From positions 299,138 through 363,137 of the forward strand of contig NZ_MTSB01000005.1 in NCBI RefSeq assembly GCF_002093745.1: DNA of 64,000 nt, in the 5' to 3' direction. The DNA comes from Pseudomonas graminis. GTDB lineage: Bacteria > Pseudomonadota > Gammaproteobacteria > Pseudomonadales > Pseudomonadaceae. This document shows, one piece after another, positions 56,083 to 64,000 of the stretch. The notes under the pieces are model-generated. The model had not been told where the DNA came from, made no database searches, and saw nothing but the letters and a program-made list of their open reading frames with translations. The translations under genes and the position numbers were made by a program. Numbering within the stretch: position 1 is the stretch's first letter; each line of letters starts with the position of its first letter.

Positions 56083-56192
56083 GCCTCTATTCCTTCTGTT
56101 TTTGGACGAGTCCAAGCCAACTATACCGACTAATAAGTCAATCGGTGGTCGCTTATGCTGGGCGCTCAGGCATAACGTCAAGAGGAAGCACC

Positions 56193-57029
56193 ATGAACAG
56201 CATCGTTGCCATCCAGCCCCGTGCCATTATCCATCGCACCCGTGGCAGAAGCGGCGGCCCCATTACCCGTCTGATGAGCCCGGGCGATCTGGGTCAGCAC
56301 CTGAAGCCTTTCGTGTTTCTCGATCAATTCGGCTTCAAGCCCGAGCCGGGGAAAAAGGGATTTGGCATGCACCCGCATTCGGGCATTGCAACCTTGACCT
56401 ACATGATCGAGGGCGAACTTGCCTACGAGGACACGACCGGTCAGTCAGGGCTGCTGCCAAGCGGCGGCATGGAATGGATGAGCGCGGGAAACGGCGTATG
56501 GCACGACGCCCAGCCCGCAAGCGATACGCCCATCACCGGTTTTCAACTGTGGATCGCGTTGCCTGCGGCGCAGGAAAACGGCCCCGCGCACAGCGTTTAT
56601 CTGGCCGCGTCACAGATTGCGCAGGAAGGTCCGGCGCAGGTGCTACTGGGTCGTTATGGCAACGCTCAAAGCCGCATACCCGCACCGGCAGGCATGAATT
56701 ACCTGGCCGTGCATCTGAAGGATGGCGAGCACTGGCGCTACACACCACCGGCAGGCCACACCGTTGGCTGGCTAGCCGTCAACACCGGGCACCTTGACGC
56801 GGGCGGGCCCATCGATGCGAGCGAGCTGGCGGTTTTCGAAGCGTCGGATCGGCCCATCGACTTCGTGGCGACAGGCCCCACCCGCTTCGTACTGGGCTCG
56901 GCCGTCAAGCACCCGCACGACCTGGTGACCGGCTATTACTCGGTCCACACCAGCAAGGCCGCGCTCATTCAGGGCGAACAGGAAATTGATCGAATCGGTG
57001 CCCTGCTGCGCGAACAGGGCAGACTGTAA
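56193..57029 (+). CDS. Pirin family protein
   Basis: A 278-residue bicupin. The N-terminal cupin has the metal ligands in GFGMHPHSGIATLTYMIEGEL and the His/Glu in GGMEWMSAGNGVWHDA. Pirins may act as quercetin 2,3-dioxygenases or redox-sensitive cofactors. ATG is preceded by AGAGGAAG. It is divergent from a LysR gene. Confidence 0.92.
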   Translation: MNSIVAIQPRAIIHRTRGRSGGPITRLMSPGDLGQHLKPFVFLDQFGFKPEPGKKGFGMHPHSGIATLTYMIEGELAYEDTTGQSGLLPSGGMEWMSAGNGVWHDAQPASDTPITGFQLWIALPAAQENGPAHSVYLAASQIAQEGPAQVLLGRYGNAQSRIPAPAGMNYLAVHLKDGEHWRYTPPAGHTVGWLAVNTGHLDAGGPIDASELAVFEASDRPIDFVATGPTRFVLGSAVKHPHDLVTGYYSVHTSKAALIQGEQEIDRIGALLREQGRL

Positions 57030-57237
57030 CCAGCGGATCGCCGCCGCTGCCTTTCTACAGGACGCCGTTGGGCTCAAATAAAAAGAGCAGGCGCAATGAC
57101 CCGTTCGCTTGCCGCCAGATTCTGGCGCAAGTGCGCGAGCGAAGAGGTGTCGGGGTTCAGCAGGAGGTTCGGCGCGCGCTGTAAACAGCGCCAGTCCTTG
57201 GCACTTTCCATCGGTTAACAGTGCATTCAGTCAGCAA

Positions 57238-58845
57238 TCAGACGGCCAGATCATGAGCGTGGAAGCTGGTCACGCCGACCAGTTGAATCTCGAAATCGGC
57301 GTGCAGGTCGGCATTGACGTTGCCGGACAGCACATGGTCGACAAAGCGTAACTGGCCGGCCGCAGTGAATTCCCCACTGCCGATGAAGCTGAAAGCGTCC
57401 AGTGCCTTGGTGTCGATATTCGCGTCCATTTTGAGAAAACTCAGCTTGTCGCCCTGTTGACTGCTGAAGTCGGTGATCACGTCACTGTCATGGCCTTTGC
57501 CCGTTTCTGCCAGATCGTTGAACACGAAACGGTCAGCGCCGGTGCCTCCGGTCAGGATGTCTGCGCCCAGACCGCCGGTGAGCTTGTCGTTACCGGCGCC
57601 GCCCATCAGGATGTTGTTGGCATCGTTACCGGTAAGGGTGTTGTTACGGTCATTGCCCAGCAGCGTGAAATCACCCTCGCCTTTCAGGTGAACGTTCTCG
57701 AAGTTCGCCAGCGGCCCGGCGTTGAGGTCAATTACTGCGACCTTATCGGACGTGTTGTCGTAAGTGATTTTCAGCGTATCGACGCCTTCATTGGCCTTTT
57801 CCTGCACCAGCGCCAGTTCACCGACCTGATCGATGACATAGGTGTCATTGCCCAGACCGCCGATCATGGTGTCCAGACCGCCACGGCCATCAAGCACGTT
57901 CGCCAGTTCATTGCCGATCAGTGTGTCGTCGAACGCGGAGCCAATTGCATTCTCGATATGTGCGCCGTAGGCGATCGCCAGTCCCGAGTTCATCAGGGTC
58001 GGGCTGTCAGGCGTGTGGTTGTAATCGAGGAACGCCTTGCCGATTGTGCTGAACTCACCCTCGTTGAGGTTGATCTTCACAAACGCTGCCTGGTTGCTCG
58101 CGTCGATGGTGTCCTTGCCGCCTGCGTCCCAGATGGTTTCGAATACCGACTGATCGGGTGCCCATTTATACACATCGTTCCCGGTGTGATAGTGGGTGTT
58201 GGCGCCATAGATGAACTGCATCGCCGCGACATCCAGCAGCATGGGCGTGGTGGGCTTGAAGCTGTATTTGTTGGTGTAGCTCATGATGGTGTATCGGGCG
58301 TCTTCGAACTTGGCGTCCAGCAGCACATCGTTGTACTGAGATTCTTCGAACGAATGCTTCAGCCCGAGTGCATGACCCGTTTCATGCATGAACGTCAGGT
58401 AGTCATCCGTGCCCTTTGCCGGCACTGCGGCATCGACATCGGGACCGATCCATACATCACCGGACCGGCCTAACGTGCCCGGCGCGTAGGCCTGGCCGAG
58501 TTCGGTCCCTTGCAGGCCTTTGAAACCACCAAAACGAATGTCTCCGACGTTGTCAGGGGTGTCCTGAACTTCGGTGAACTTGATGTCCGCCACGGCGCTC
58601 CATGCGCCCAGCGCACTTCTTGCCGCGTCCATTTGCGCGGCGGTCAGCGAGTAAGCGTCGCCTGGCTCCTGCGAGCGACTGTAATCCGTGGCGTAGACCG
58701 AGTCTGCGGTATGAAAACTGTAGGTCAGGTTATTACCGGTCGGACCTTTCAGCCAGTAAGGCCCCCACAGCAAGCTGGTGACTCGATCATCGTCGGCCCC
58801 CGCCGTTAACAGATCGGCAGGGCTTGAATCATTTGGGCCAGGCAT
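57238..58845 (-). CDS. Serralysin-type secreted metalloprotease
   Basis: A 535-residue M10B protease. The zinc motif HETGHALGLKH is at 154-164 and the Met-turn YTIMSY at 185-190. RTX calcium-binding repeats (GGAGNDKLTGGLGADILTGGTGADRF) lie in the last third, followed by a C-terminal type I secretion signal region. ATG at 58845 has AGGAG eight bases upstream; 58851 is possible but too close to that site. No inhibitor or secretion genes are adjacent, unlike the aprA cluster, so it is likely a second serralysin. Confidence 0.93.
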   Translation of the reverse strand: MPGPNDSSPADLLTAGADDDRVTSLLWGPYWLKGPTGNNLTYSFHTADSVYATDYSRSQEPGDAYSLTAAQMDAARSALGAWSAVADIKFTEVQDTPDNVGDIRFGGFKGLQGTELGQAYAPGTLGRSGDVWIGPDVDAAVPAKGTDDYLTFMHETGHALGLKHSFEESQYNDVLLDAKFEDARYTIMSYTNKYSFKPTTPMLLDVAAMQFIYGANTHYHTGNDVYKWAPDQSVFETIWDAGGKDTIDASNQAAFVKINLNEGEFSTIGKAFLDYNHTPDSPTLMNSGLAIAYGAHIENAIGSAFDDTLIGNELANVLDGRGGLDTMIGGLGNDTYVIDQVGELALVQEKANEGVDTLKITYDNTSDKVAVIDLNAGPLANFENVHLKGEGDFTLLGNDRNNTLTGNDANNILMGGAGNDKLTGGLGADILTGGTGADRFVFNDLAETGKGHDSDVITDFSSQQGDKLSFLKMDANIDTKALDAFSFIGSGEFTAAGQLRFVDHVLSGNVNADLHADFEIQLVGVTSFHAHDLAV

Positions 58846-59216
58846 CGGCATTGCTCCTGAAGCGAGTAGACATTGATGGGCCAGAACGGGTGCAGAACGG
58901 CACACGCCGGGAGAAAGTTTATGACATAACAGGCACAATCTGGACACAATAAGTTACAAACTAACGAGTCTGTGTGTGCCGTCCTTATAATCACTAAGCA
59001 TGTACGTTCTTATTACAGGTGTACTTCAACTATTATGAAGACCGTACGTTGACAGATCGTTTGAAACGACACTGAACAGCCGGTTCAAACGCTCTGGCGG
59101 CATGCTTTCGAAGGCAGCGCAAAGCGGACCTGTATCCGAGCGATGATGTACCTTGCTGCCGCCTGTCAATCATAGGCATCATACGGTCTCATTTCGTCAT
59201 CAGTGCGATCGTCCCC
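58846..59216. promoter_or_regulatory. Divergent gap between serralysin and histidine kinase genes
   Basis: This 371-base gap contains an AT-rich stretch (about 58910-59050) likely holding both promoters. I see no gene, and no long inverted repeat. Confidence 0.4.
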
Positions 59217-60530
59217 ATGGCCCATAGTCCTGCACCTTTTCCCGTTCAAGAGGAAGATCGAGTCCTGTCGCTCGAACATCTCAACGTGCTGGACAGCGCC
59301 CCTGAGCGGGACTTCGACGATGTCGTGCTGCTAGCAACCACCTTATGTGACGTGCCCATCGCGCTGGTGTCGCTGGTTGACCGTGAACGTCAGTGGTTCA
59401 AGGCCTGCATCGGTCTGGACGTCAGGGAGACCCATCGTGATCTGGCTTTCTGTGCCCACGCTATCCTGGAACCTGCCGACGTGATGGTGGTGGAAGACGC
59501 CACCACGGACCCGCGCTTCAGAGAAAGCCCGCTGGTTCTCGGCCCGCCTTACATCCGGTTTTATGCCGGCGCACCGATTCGCACCGATGAAGGCCACGCG
59601 CTGGGCACAGTCTGCGTGATCGATATCTGGCCGCGCATCCTGACCGAACAGCAGCGCCTTGCACTGCTGGCACTGGCACGGCAGACAGCGACGCTATTGC
59701 AGCATCGTATGCTCAACGAGCAACGCGACCGGCGTGCCGCAGAGCTGACCCTGAACCTGGAAAATGCACAGAGTCAAAGCCAGGCTCTGGAGCGCAACCT
59801 GCGTCACTCGCAGCGGGTGTCGTCGCTGGGCATGCTCACGGCCAGCATCGCCCATGACTTCAACAACCTGCTTCAGGCGTTGAGTGCCAGCTTGCAGCTG
59901 ATTCGTATGCGCTCGCGACGCCCGATAGATGTCGAGACGTTCAGCGACACCGGCCTGCAAGCCGTGGATCACGGTCGTCAACTGGTGACCCGGCTGCTGA
60001 ACAGTGTCCGCCAGGACGGCCCCGAACTGATCTGCATTGATGTCAGTGAACGCCTTGAAGCCGCCCGAGACCTGTTGTGGCGCTCGGTCGGTGACCAACT
60101 TGAGCTGTCTTTTGATCTCTCGGCCCAAGGCTGGGGCGTTTTGTGCGTCGAAGCCCAGCTTCACGCTGCCGTGCTGAACCTGCTGGCCAACGCCCGTGAC
60201 GCCATGTCAGGCCCCGGCAAAGCGCATATCGCCACACGGCTTGAATCCGTCAAGGATGATCCACGCTTGCAGGAAGGCGACTACGTGGTGCTCAGCGTCA
60301 CGGATGACGGAGCCGGCGTGGCTGACGATCTCAAGGACCAGATATTCGAACCCTTCTTCACCACCAAGACATCTGGCCTGGGCACCGGACTGGGGCTTGC
60401 TCAAGTTCAGGAGTTCGCGGTCAATGCCGGCGGAGGCGTCATCGTGGAAACCTTGCCGGGGAGCGGAACGACCATGCACCTTTATTTGAGAATACTGGGG
60501 CAGATCAATACGCCTGCAAGTCAGGGTTAG
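59217..60530 (+). CDS. GAF-domain sensor histidine kinase
   Basis: A 437-residue cytoplasmic kinase. Residues about 20-165 form a GAF domain; a coiled coil follows; the phosphoacceptor His is near 212 in SIAHDFNNLLQ; the ATP-binding domain has NLLANARDA, DDGAGVADD, FFTTK and GTGLGLAQV. No membrane segment and no adjacent response regulator are visible, so its partner is elsewhere. It senses a soluble signal. Confidence 0.92.
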   Translation: MAHSPAPFPVQEEDRVLSLEHLNVLDSAPERDFDDVVLLATTLCDVPIALVSLVDRERQWFKACIGLDVRETHRDLAFCAHAILEPADVMVVEDATTDPRFRESPLVLGPPYIRFYAGAPIRTDEGHALGTVCVIDIWPRILTEQQRLALLALARQTATLLQHRMLNEQRDRRAAELTLNLENAQSQSQALERNLRHSQRVSSLGMLTASIAHDFNNLLQALSASLQLIRMRSRRPIDVETFSDTGLQAVDHGRQLVTRLLNSVRQDGPELICIDVSERLEAARDLLWRSVGDQLELSFDLSAQGWGVLCVEAQLHAAVLNLLANARDAMSGPGKAHIATRLESVKDDPRLQEGDYVVLSVTDDGAGVADDLKDQIFEPFFTTKTSGLGTGLGLAQVQEFAVNAGGGVIVETLPGSGTTMHLYLRILGQINTPASQG

Positions 60531-60675
60531 GCGCTGTTTCGCCAGAAAGAGCGCTAAATACGTATAAACACTGTCACTCTTGTCAGTATACGCAGGGCGA
60601 TGAAACCAAGAGAATGAAGCCATCAGACACAGCAACGCTTAAGGTTTTCGATTATCGAGTTGCTTGCCTGCCATG

Positions 60676-60746
60676 GCGTCAGTAGCTCAGCGGTTAGAGC
60701 ATCCCAGCCAACTGGGGGGGCGATGGTTCGAATCCATTCTGGCGTC
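60676..60746 (+). tRNA. tRNA-like sequence with non-decoding anticodon arm (possible pseudo-tRNA)
   Basis: The parts of a tRNA are all here: acceptor GCGTCAG/CTGGCGT (two G-T pairs, extendable by a G-C), TA, D arm GCTC-AGCGGTTA-GAGC, and a T arm GATGG-TTCGAAT-CCATT with a perfect loop. The anticodon arm instead forms CCCAG-CCAA-CTGGG, a tetraloop hairpin with no U33, and the variable loop is unusual. CCA is displaced (C-ACC-CA follows). It is followed by a clear terminator. A decayed tRNA or a tRNA-derived RNA is more likely than a working decoder. Confidence 0.5.
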
Positions 60747-60755
60747 ACCCATTGA

Positions 60756-60787
60756 AAAGGGTCGAACTCATCAGCGTTCGGCCCTTT
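60756..60787 (+). terminator. Terminator after the tRNA-like gene
   Basis: AAAGGGTCGAAC pairs with GTTCGGCCCTTT (one G-T pair) across eight bases, ending in TTT. It suggests the tRNA-like unit is transcribed on its own. Confidence 0.72.
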
Positions 60788-60822
60788 ACTCATTGAAGGT
60801 ACGGCAGGTCTTTCAAGCATCT

Positions 60823-61047
60823 TCACGCCAAGTGAATAAGGATCGCAACACTTTCAGTCAATACGCTGCCATCCGGCAAGACCAGTGTCGGGACTTGCAG
60901 CAATGGATTTGCCTTCCTCAACGCCTCTTGTCCCGGCCCCTCCTCCCATGAACACGCACTTACCTGTTTGTAGGAAACGGCGCATTGCTCAAGCGCCATT
61001 TCGATGGCAGCCGAGCCGGCTCTTTCGGCTCCGAATAGCGTGTACAT
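60823..61047 (-). pseudogene. Truncated glutathione S-transferase gene
   Basis: A 74-residue fragment equal to the N-terminal thioredoxin-like domain of a GST (MYTLFGAERAGSAAIEMALEQ; NPLLQVPTLVLPDGSVLTESVAILIHLA). A stop follows exactly where helix 3 should continue, and no C-terminal helical domain is found downstream. The break lies about 36 bases from the tRNA-like unit's terminator, so a deletion or insertion event at that place is likely. Confidence 0.75.
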
Positions 61048-61296
61048 GGGAGTGTTTCCTGGGTTTCATAGTCGCTGGAGAAAGAATCTGTACGCGATGC
61101 CCGACTGTTTTGCCTGGCCGAAAGCCGTGTCTCCACGACCCTGATAACCAATACTGTAGTAGGTGCGACTGACCGGGGCATTGTGATCCGATCCTGCACA
61201 CATCTGGAGGCTTATAGAGCGCGGAGATAAGAACGACTGTTCAGGAGTTCTGATACCCGAAGTGTTCTGGGCAACGGATACTCAGGGAGAAAAGCT
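61048..61296. other. Noncoding gap after the GST fragment
   Basis: This gap contains the upstream region of the GST fragment. No gene or repeat stands out. Confidence 0.3.
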
Positions 61297-61330
61297 CCAG
61301 GCCGCCGCACCTGAGGTGCCAACGGCCTGG
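61297..61330 (-). terminator. Terminator of the RTX gene
   Basis: On the minus strand an 8-base outer stem (CCAGGCCG/CGGCCTGG) encloses a 6-base stem (GCACCT/AGGTGC), then AGCTTTTC follows. It lies seven bases after the stop. Confidence 0.78.
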
Positions 61331-61337
61331 ATAAAGG

Positions 61338-63851
61338 TTATTGCCAGTTGCTGGCAATAACCACGTTCAACGAAGCCTGATAACTCTCAGACAACTTGAG
61401 TTCACCAGCAGCAGGAGGTGCAAACGCCGCCATCGCTTCTACCAGTTGATCAACCTGACCGGCCATCAGAACCTTGCCGTCGGCGGTGCGGAACTGCTCG
61501 ATCTGCTGAGACTTCTCCCAACTGCCCGCCCCCCAGAATGACCAGGTGGACACGGTTACTTTATCCTCAGTGCCAATGACACCGACTTCCAGATCCCAAC
61601 CCTTTTTGCTGAACCACAGTTGATCGGCAGAAATGCCGGCACCGAATTGCAGCACATCGGTGTTTGCATCAGGGTCAAAATCATTGATGACGTCTTGACC
61701 GTCACCCCGCGCGAATTGATAGAGATCGTTACCCCGTCCGCCGTCCAGCCGATCATTGCCGGTCCCGCCTATCAGAGTGTCGTTGCCTGCAGCGCCGTAA
61801 AGCTGGTCGTTACCTGCTCCTCCAGACAACATGTCATTGCCGCCCAGGCCGTTAATTTCGTCGTCGCCATCAAGACCACTCAACGCGTCAGCCAGCGCAT
61901 CATTACCATAAAGCACATCGTTGCCCTGAGAAGCAGTACCGCTACTCATTTCGCTGATCGCATCAACCCCCCAGGTTGTCCCGTCGGAGAACTGAATTTG
62001 CTCGACCTGGCTCGACGTATTGGAGAACCACCCAGACACTGTCAGCTTGTCGGCTGCCCCTGCGATACCTACATACAGGTCGTACGCACTGCGGCTGAGC
62101 TGGATATCGGCAGGTGTGAGACTGTCGGCGATCTTGATGACATCCAGATTGCCTGCAGCATTGTCGTAATCACTGATCCAGTCCTGCCCGGCACCACGAT
62201 AGAAAAGATAGGTGTCGTTGCCAGCGTTACCGTAGAGGGTGTCGTTACCGGCACCACCGTCAAGGGTGTCCGCACCTGCGCCACCGTAAAGTATGTCTTT
62301 GCCGGCTCCGCCATTGAGCGTGTCATTACCCGACAAACCGTAAAGTGTATCGTCCCCACCCAATCCATTCAGGGTATCAGCGACGGACTCCTCCCCTTGC
62401 AGGACGTCGTTGCCTTCACTTGCGACGCCTTTGACCATGGCTTTCAGGGTCGCCACGTCCCATAGCGTGCCATCCGCAAACTGAACCTGTTCAACCTGCG
62501 AGTCGGCAGAATAAAACCAGTCGCGAACCGTTATCTTGTCTGCAGTACCGATAATCGCCAGTTCAAGATTGTCCCCTGCTCGCGAGGCCTTGATATCGGT
62601 TGAAACAATACCTGGCGCCAGTTTGATCGTGTCGATATTGCCGGTGGTCCAGTCACGATCAAAGATCACATCCTGACCGCCGCCCCGCTGGAACAGATAG
62701 GTGTCATTGCCGGAGCCGCCATAAAGCCAATCATTGCCAGCGCCACCGTCCAGCGTGTCGAGCCCCACTCCGCCATCAAGCATGTCATCGCCCGCGCCGC
62801 CCAGAAGCACATCGTTGCCGGCAAGACCATAAATCTCATCATTCCCCCCCAACCCGTCGATCTGCTGACTGGTTTCGTCTCCATACAGCGTGTCTGCCCC
62901 CTCACTGGCCGCCACCTGTGAAAAACGTTTGAGGTCAGTGGGAGACCAGACGGTCCCGTCAGCGAATTCGACTCGCTCAATCTGAGCACCGGGGTCGGTA
63001 TAGCTGTAAATCTTCACCCAGTCAGTCGTGCCCTTGATGAAGAGGTAGAGATCCGAGCGCTCTTGCTTTACAACAACATCGTCAGGCGCGATGTCGGCAG
63101 CCACTTTGATGGTATCGACGTTACCTGCGGTCGTATCGTACTCATTGATCGTGTCCTGCCCCATCCCCCTGTAGAACAGATAAGTGTCATTACCCGTACC
63201 TCCCGACAAAGAGTCATTACCGGCGCCGCCGTCCAGGACGTCATCGCCCGCATCACCGCTCAGTGAATCATCGCCTGTACCGCCACTCAGGGCGTCGTTG
63301 TCTGCACCTCCATACAACCAGTCGTTACCGCCCCCTCCGTTCAACACGTCGTTGCCTTCCTCGCCGTACAACTTGTCGTTGCCATTAAGGCCATCGAGTA
63401 CATCGACCCCGACATCGCCGTACAACGTATCAGCCCCATCACTGGCCACACCACGAGTCATGGTTTTCAGGGTATCGATATCCCATACCGTCCCGTCGGC
63501 AAACTCCACACGCTCCACCTGATAATTGATTTTGTTGAAGAAGGTAACCGACATTTTGTCAGTCGTTCCCTTTATCGAGAGATACAAGTAGATGCCATCA
63601 CGGCTGACAGCCACATCGGCGGGTGCAATATCGGCAGCCACCTTGATGGTATCGACATTACCGACGGTCCAGTCGAAATCGGTGACCGTGTCCTGCCCCA
63701 TGCCCCGGTAGAACAGATAGGTGTCATTGCCAGAACGGCCAGACAAACTGTCGTTGCCCGCGCCGCCATCCAGGATGTCATTACCCGACGTGCCATAAAG
63801 CCAATCGTCGCCACTTTGTCCGTTGATAATAGTTGCCGTTGTATCGCCCAT
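61338..63851 (-). CDS. RTX calcium-binding protein of five repeated blocks
   Basis: An 837-residue acidic protein, or 853 if it starts at GTG 63899. I prefer ATG 63851 because AAGGCGGTGA lies just upstream. It is built of five similar blocks of about 150-170 residues, each with nonapeptide calcium repeats (GGAGNDxLxG) followed by a haemolysin-type calcium-binding related domain (YLFYRGMGQDTI; VERVEFADGTVW). No protease, lipase or toxin domain is visible, so it is probably a secreted adhesin-like or structural RTX protein. The gene follows an HlyD-type gene by a few bases, and type I secretion is likely. The C-terminus (ESYQASLNVVIASNW) fits a secretion signal. Confidence 0.88.
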   Translation of the reverse strand: MGDTTATIINGQSGDDWLYGTSGNDILDGGAGNDSLSGRSGNDTYLFYRGMGQDTVTDFDWTVGNVDTIKVAADIAPADVAVSRDGIYLYLSIKGTTDKMSVTFFNKINYQVERVEFADGTVWDIDTLKTMTRGVASDGADTLYGDVGVDVLDGLNGNDKLYGEEGNDVLNGGGGNDWLYGGADNDALSGGTGDDSLSGDAGDDVLDGGAGNDSLSGGTGNDTYLFYRGMGQDTINEYDTTAGNVDTIKVAADIAPDDVVVKQERSDLYLFIKGTTDWVKIYSYTDPGAQIERVEFADGTVWSPTDLKRFSQVAASEGADTLYGDETSQQIDGLGGNDEIYGLAGNDVLLGGAGDDMLDGGVGLDTLDGGAGNDWLYGGSGNDTYLFQRGGGQDVIFDRDWTTGNIDTIKLAPGIVSTDIKASRAGDNLELAIIGTADKITVRDWFYSADSQVEQVQFADGTLWDVATLKAMVKGVASEGNDVLQGEESVADTLNGLGGDDTLYGLSGNDTLNGGAGKDILYGGAGADTLDGGAGNDTLYGNAGNDTYLFYRGAGQDWISDYDNAAGNLDVIKIADSLTPADIQLSRSAYDLYVGIAGAADKLTVSGWFSNTSSQVEQIQFSDGTTWGVDAISEMSSGTASQGNDVLYGNDALADALSGLDGDDEINGLGGNDMLSGGAGNDQLYGAAGNDTLIGGTGNDRLDGGRGNDLYQFARGDGQDVINDFDPDANTDVLQFGAGISADQLWFSKKGWDLEVGVIGTEDKVTVSTWSFWGAGSWEKSQQIEQFRTADGKVLMAGQVDQLVEAMAAFAPPAAGELKLSESYQASLNVVIASNWQ

Positions 63852-63902
63852 GAGAGAGTCACCGCCTTGAGTTGCTGTTATTGATCCGTTTTTTTCCACG
63901 TA

Positions 63903-64000
63903 CTACCTTTCCCTGAAACTCTCCGACGCATGCTGCTGTAACGGACTCAGGAAATACTCGATCACTCGCCGCTTATTGGTCTTCACTTCCGCCGTTACCG
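63903..64000 (-). CDS. HlyD-family type I secretion adaptor, C-terminal end only
   Basis: The last 31 codons before TAG at 63905-63903 read VTAEVKTNKRRVIEYFLSPL then QQHASESFRER, the typical end of HlyD/PrtE-type membrane fusion proteins (TAEIKTGKRRVIEYLLSPL). The rest lies beyond the window. It is directly upstream of the RTX gene, which is presumably its substrate. Confidence 0.85.
   Translation of the reverse strand, partial: VTAEVKTNKRRVIEYFLSPLQQHASESFRER

Noticed and set aside
60623..60826. 67-codon minus-strand frame across the tRNA-like unit
   Set aside because: It runs through the tRNA-like arms and terminator; the protein has no recognisable features.
61338..63899. Repetitive DNA in the RTX gene as a CRISPR or tandem repeat array
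   Set aside because: The repeats are in frame, encode calcium-binding nonapeptides, and vary too much for a CRISPR.

Overview
The window reads as chromosomal DNA of a fluorescent pseudomonad, most likely of the Pseudomonas syringae group. It is GC-rich with dense, mostly ATGA-overlapping operons. It carries a PrrF-type Fur-controlled small RNA with a Fur box, an MvaT-family H-NS-like protein, paired cobalamin riboswitches around an aerobic-type cobN locus, a treY-glgX trehalose/glycogen cluster and type I secreted RTX proteins. I see no insertion sequence, prophage or CRISPR array. Most of the window is core-like sequence with a few accessory spots.

Layout. 1-6.7 kb: the end of treY, a DUF2934 protein and glgX, running directly into a four-gene overlapping operon (acyl-CoA-dehydrogenase-like protein, PIG-L deacetylase, NodS-like methyltransferase, family 2 glycosyltransferase) of unknown product. 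6.7-15.7 kb: housekeeping and redox genes: a secreted hydrolase, azoR with a LysR gene, pcaD, uppP, a pnuC plus NadR-like kinase pair for nicotinamide riboside uptake, and a VpsR-like AAA+ regulator with an altered GAFTGA loop. 15.8-25.2 kb: cobalamin region. On the minus strand cobW, cobN and a chlI/chlD-type chelatase gene; on the plus strand cbtB, cbtA, cobE and cobM. Two back-to-back cobalamin riboswitches separate the two arms. The chelatase gene carries a complete -1 frameshift signal, so one gene probably makes both the AAA+ subunit and the AAA+-VWA subunit.

25.3-32.3 kb: a large 2-oxoacid:ferredoxin oxidoreductase with its divergent Lrp-type regulator, the PrrF sRNA, a Fur-boxed gene for an odd sigma-region-4/FecR-N-terminal/membrane fusion protein preceded by a tiny upstream ORF, an M14 carboxypeptidase and mvaT. 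32.4-42.7 kb: MFS exporter with TetR, an LRR-protein kinase, a YebC paralogue, an orphan VgrG, enoyl-CoA hydratase with thiolase, a small lipoprotein and a secreted GH128-like hydrolase. An AT-rich 0.6 kb gap with inverted repeats follows.

43.3-57 kb: a secreted GH3 beta-glucosidase coupled to a small exported protein, MATE pump with TetR, small envelope proteins, a protealysin-like protease with its emfourin-type inhibitor, the pqiAABC lipid-transport operon, and LysR with pirin. 57.2-64 kb: a serralysin, a GAF histidine kinase, a tRNA-like gene with a non-decoding anticodon arm and its own terminator next to a truncated GST gene, then a five-block RTX protein and the last codons of an HlyD-type secretion adaptor.

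The strongest candidates for unusual biology are the chelatase frameshift cassette, the sigma/FecR fusion with its upstream ORF, the tRNA-like locus, and the deacetylase/methyltransferase/glycosyltransferase operon. All product names come from reading motifs and family resemblance by eye; no database search was run.
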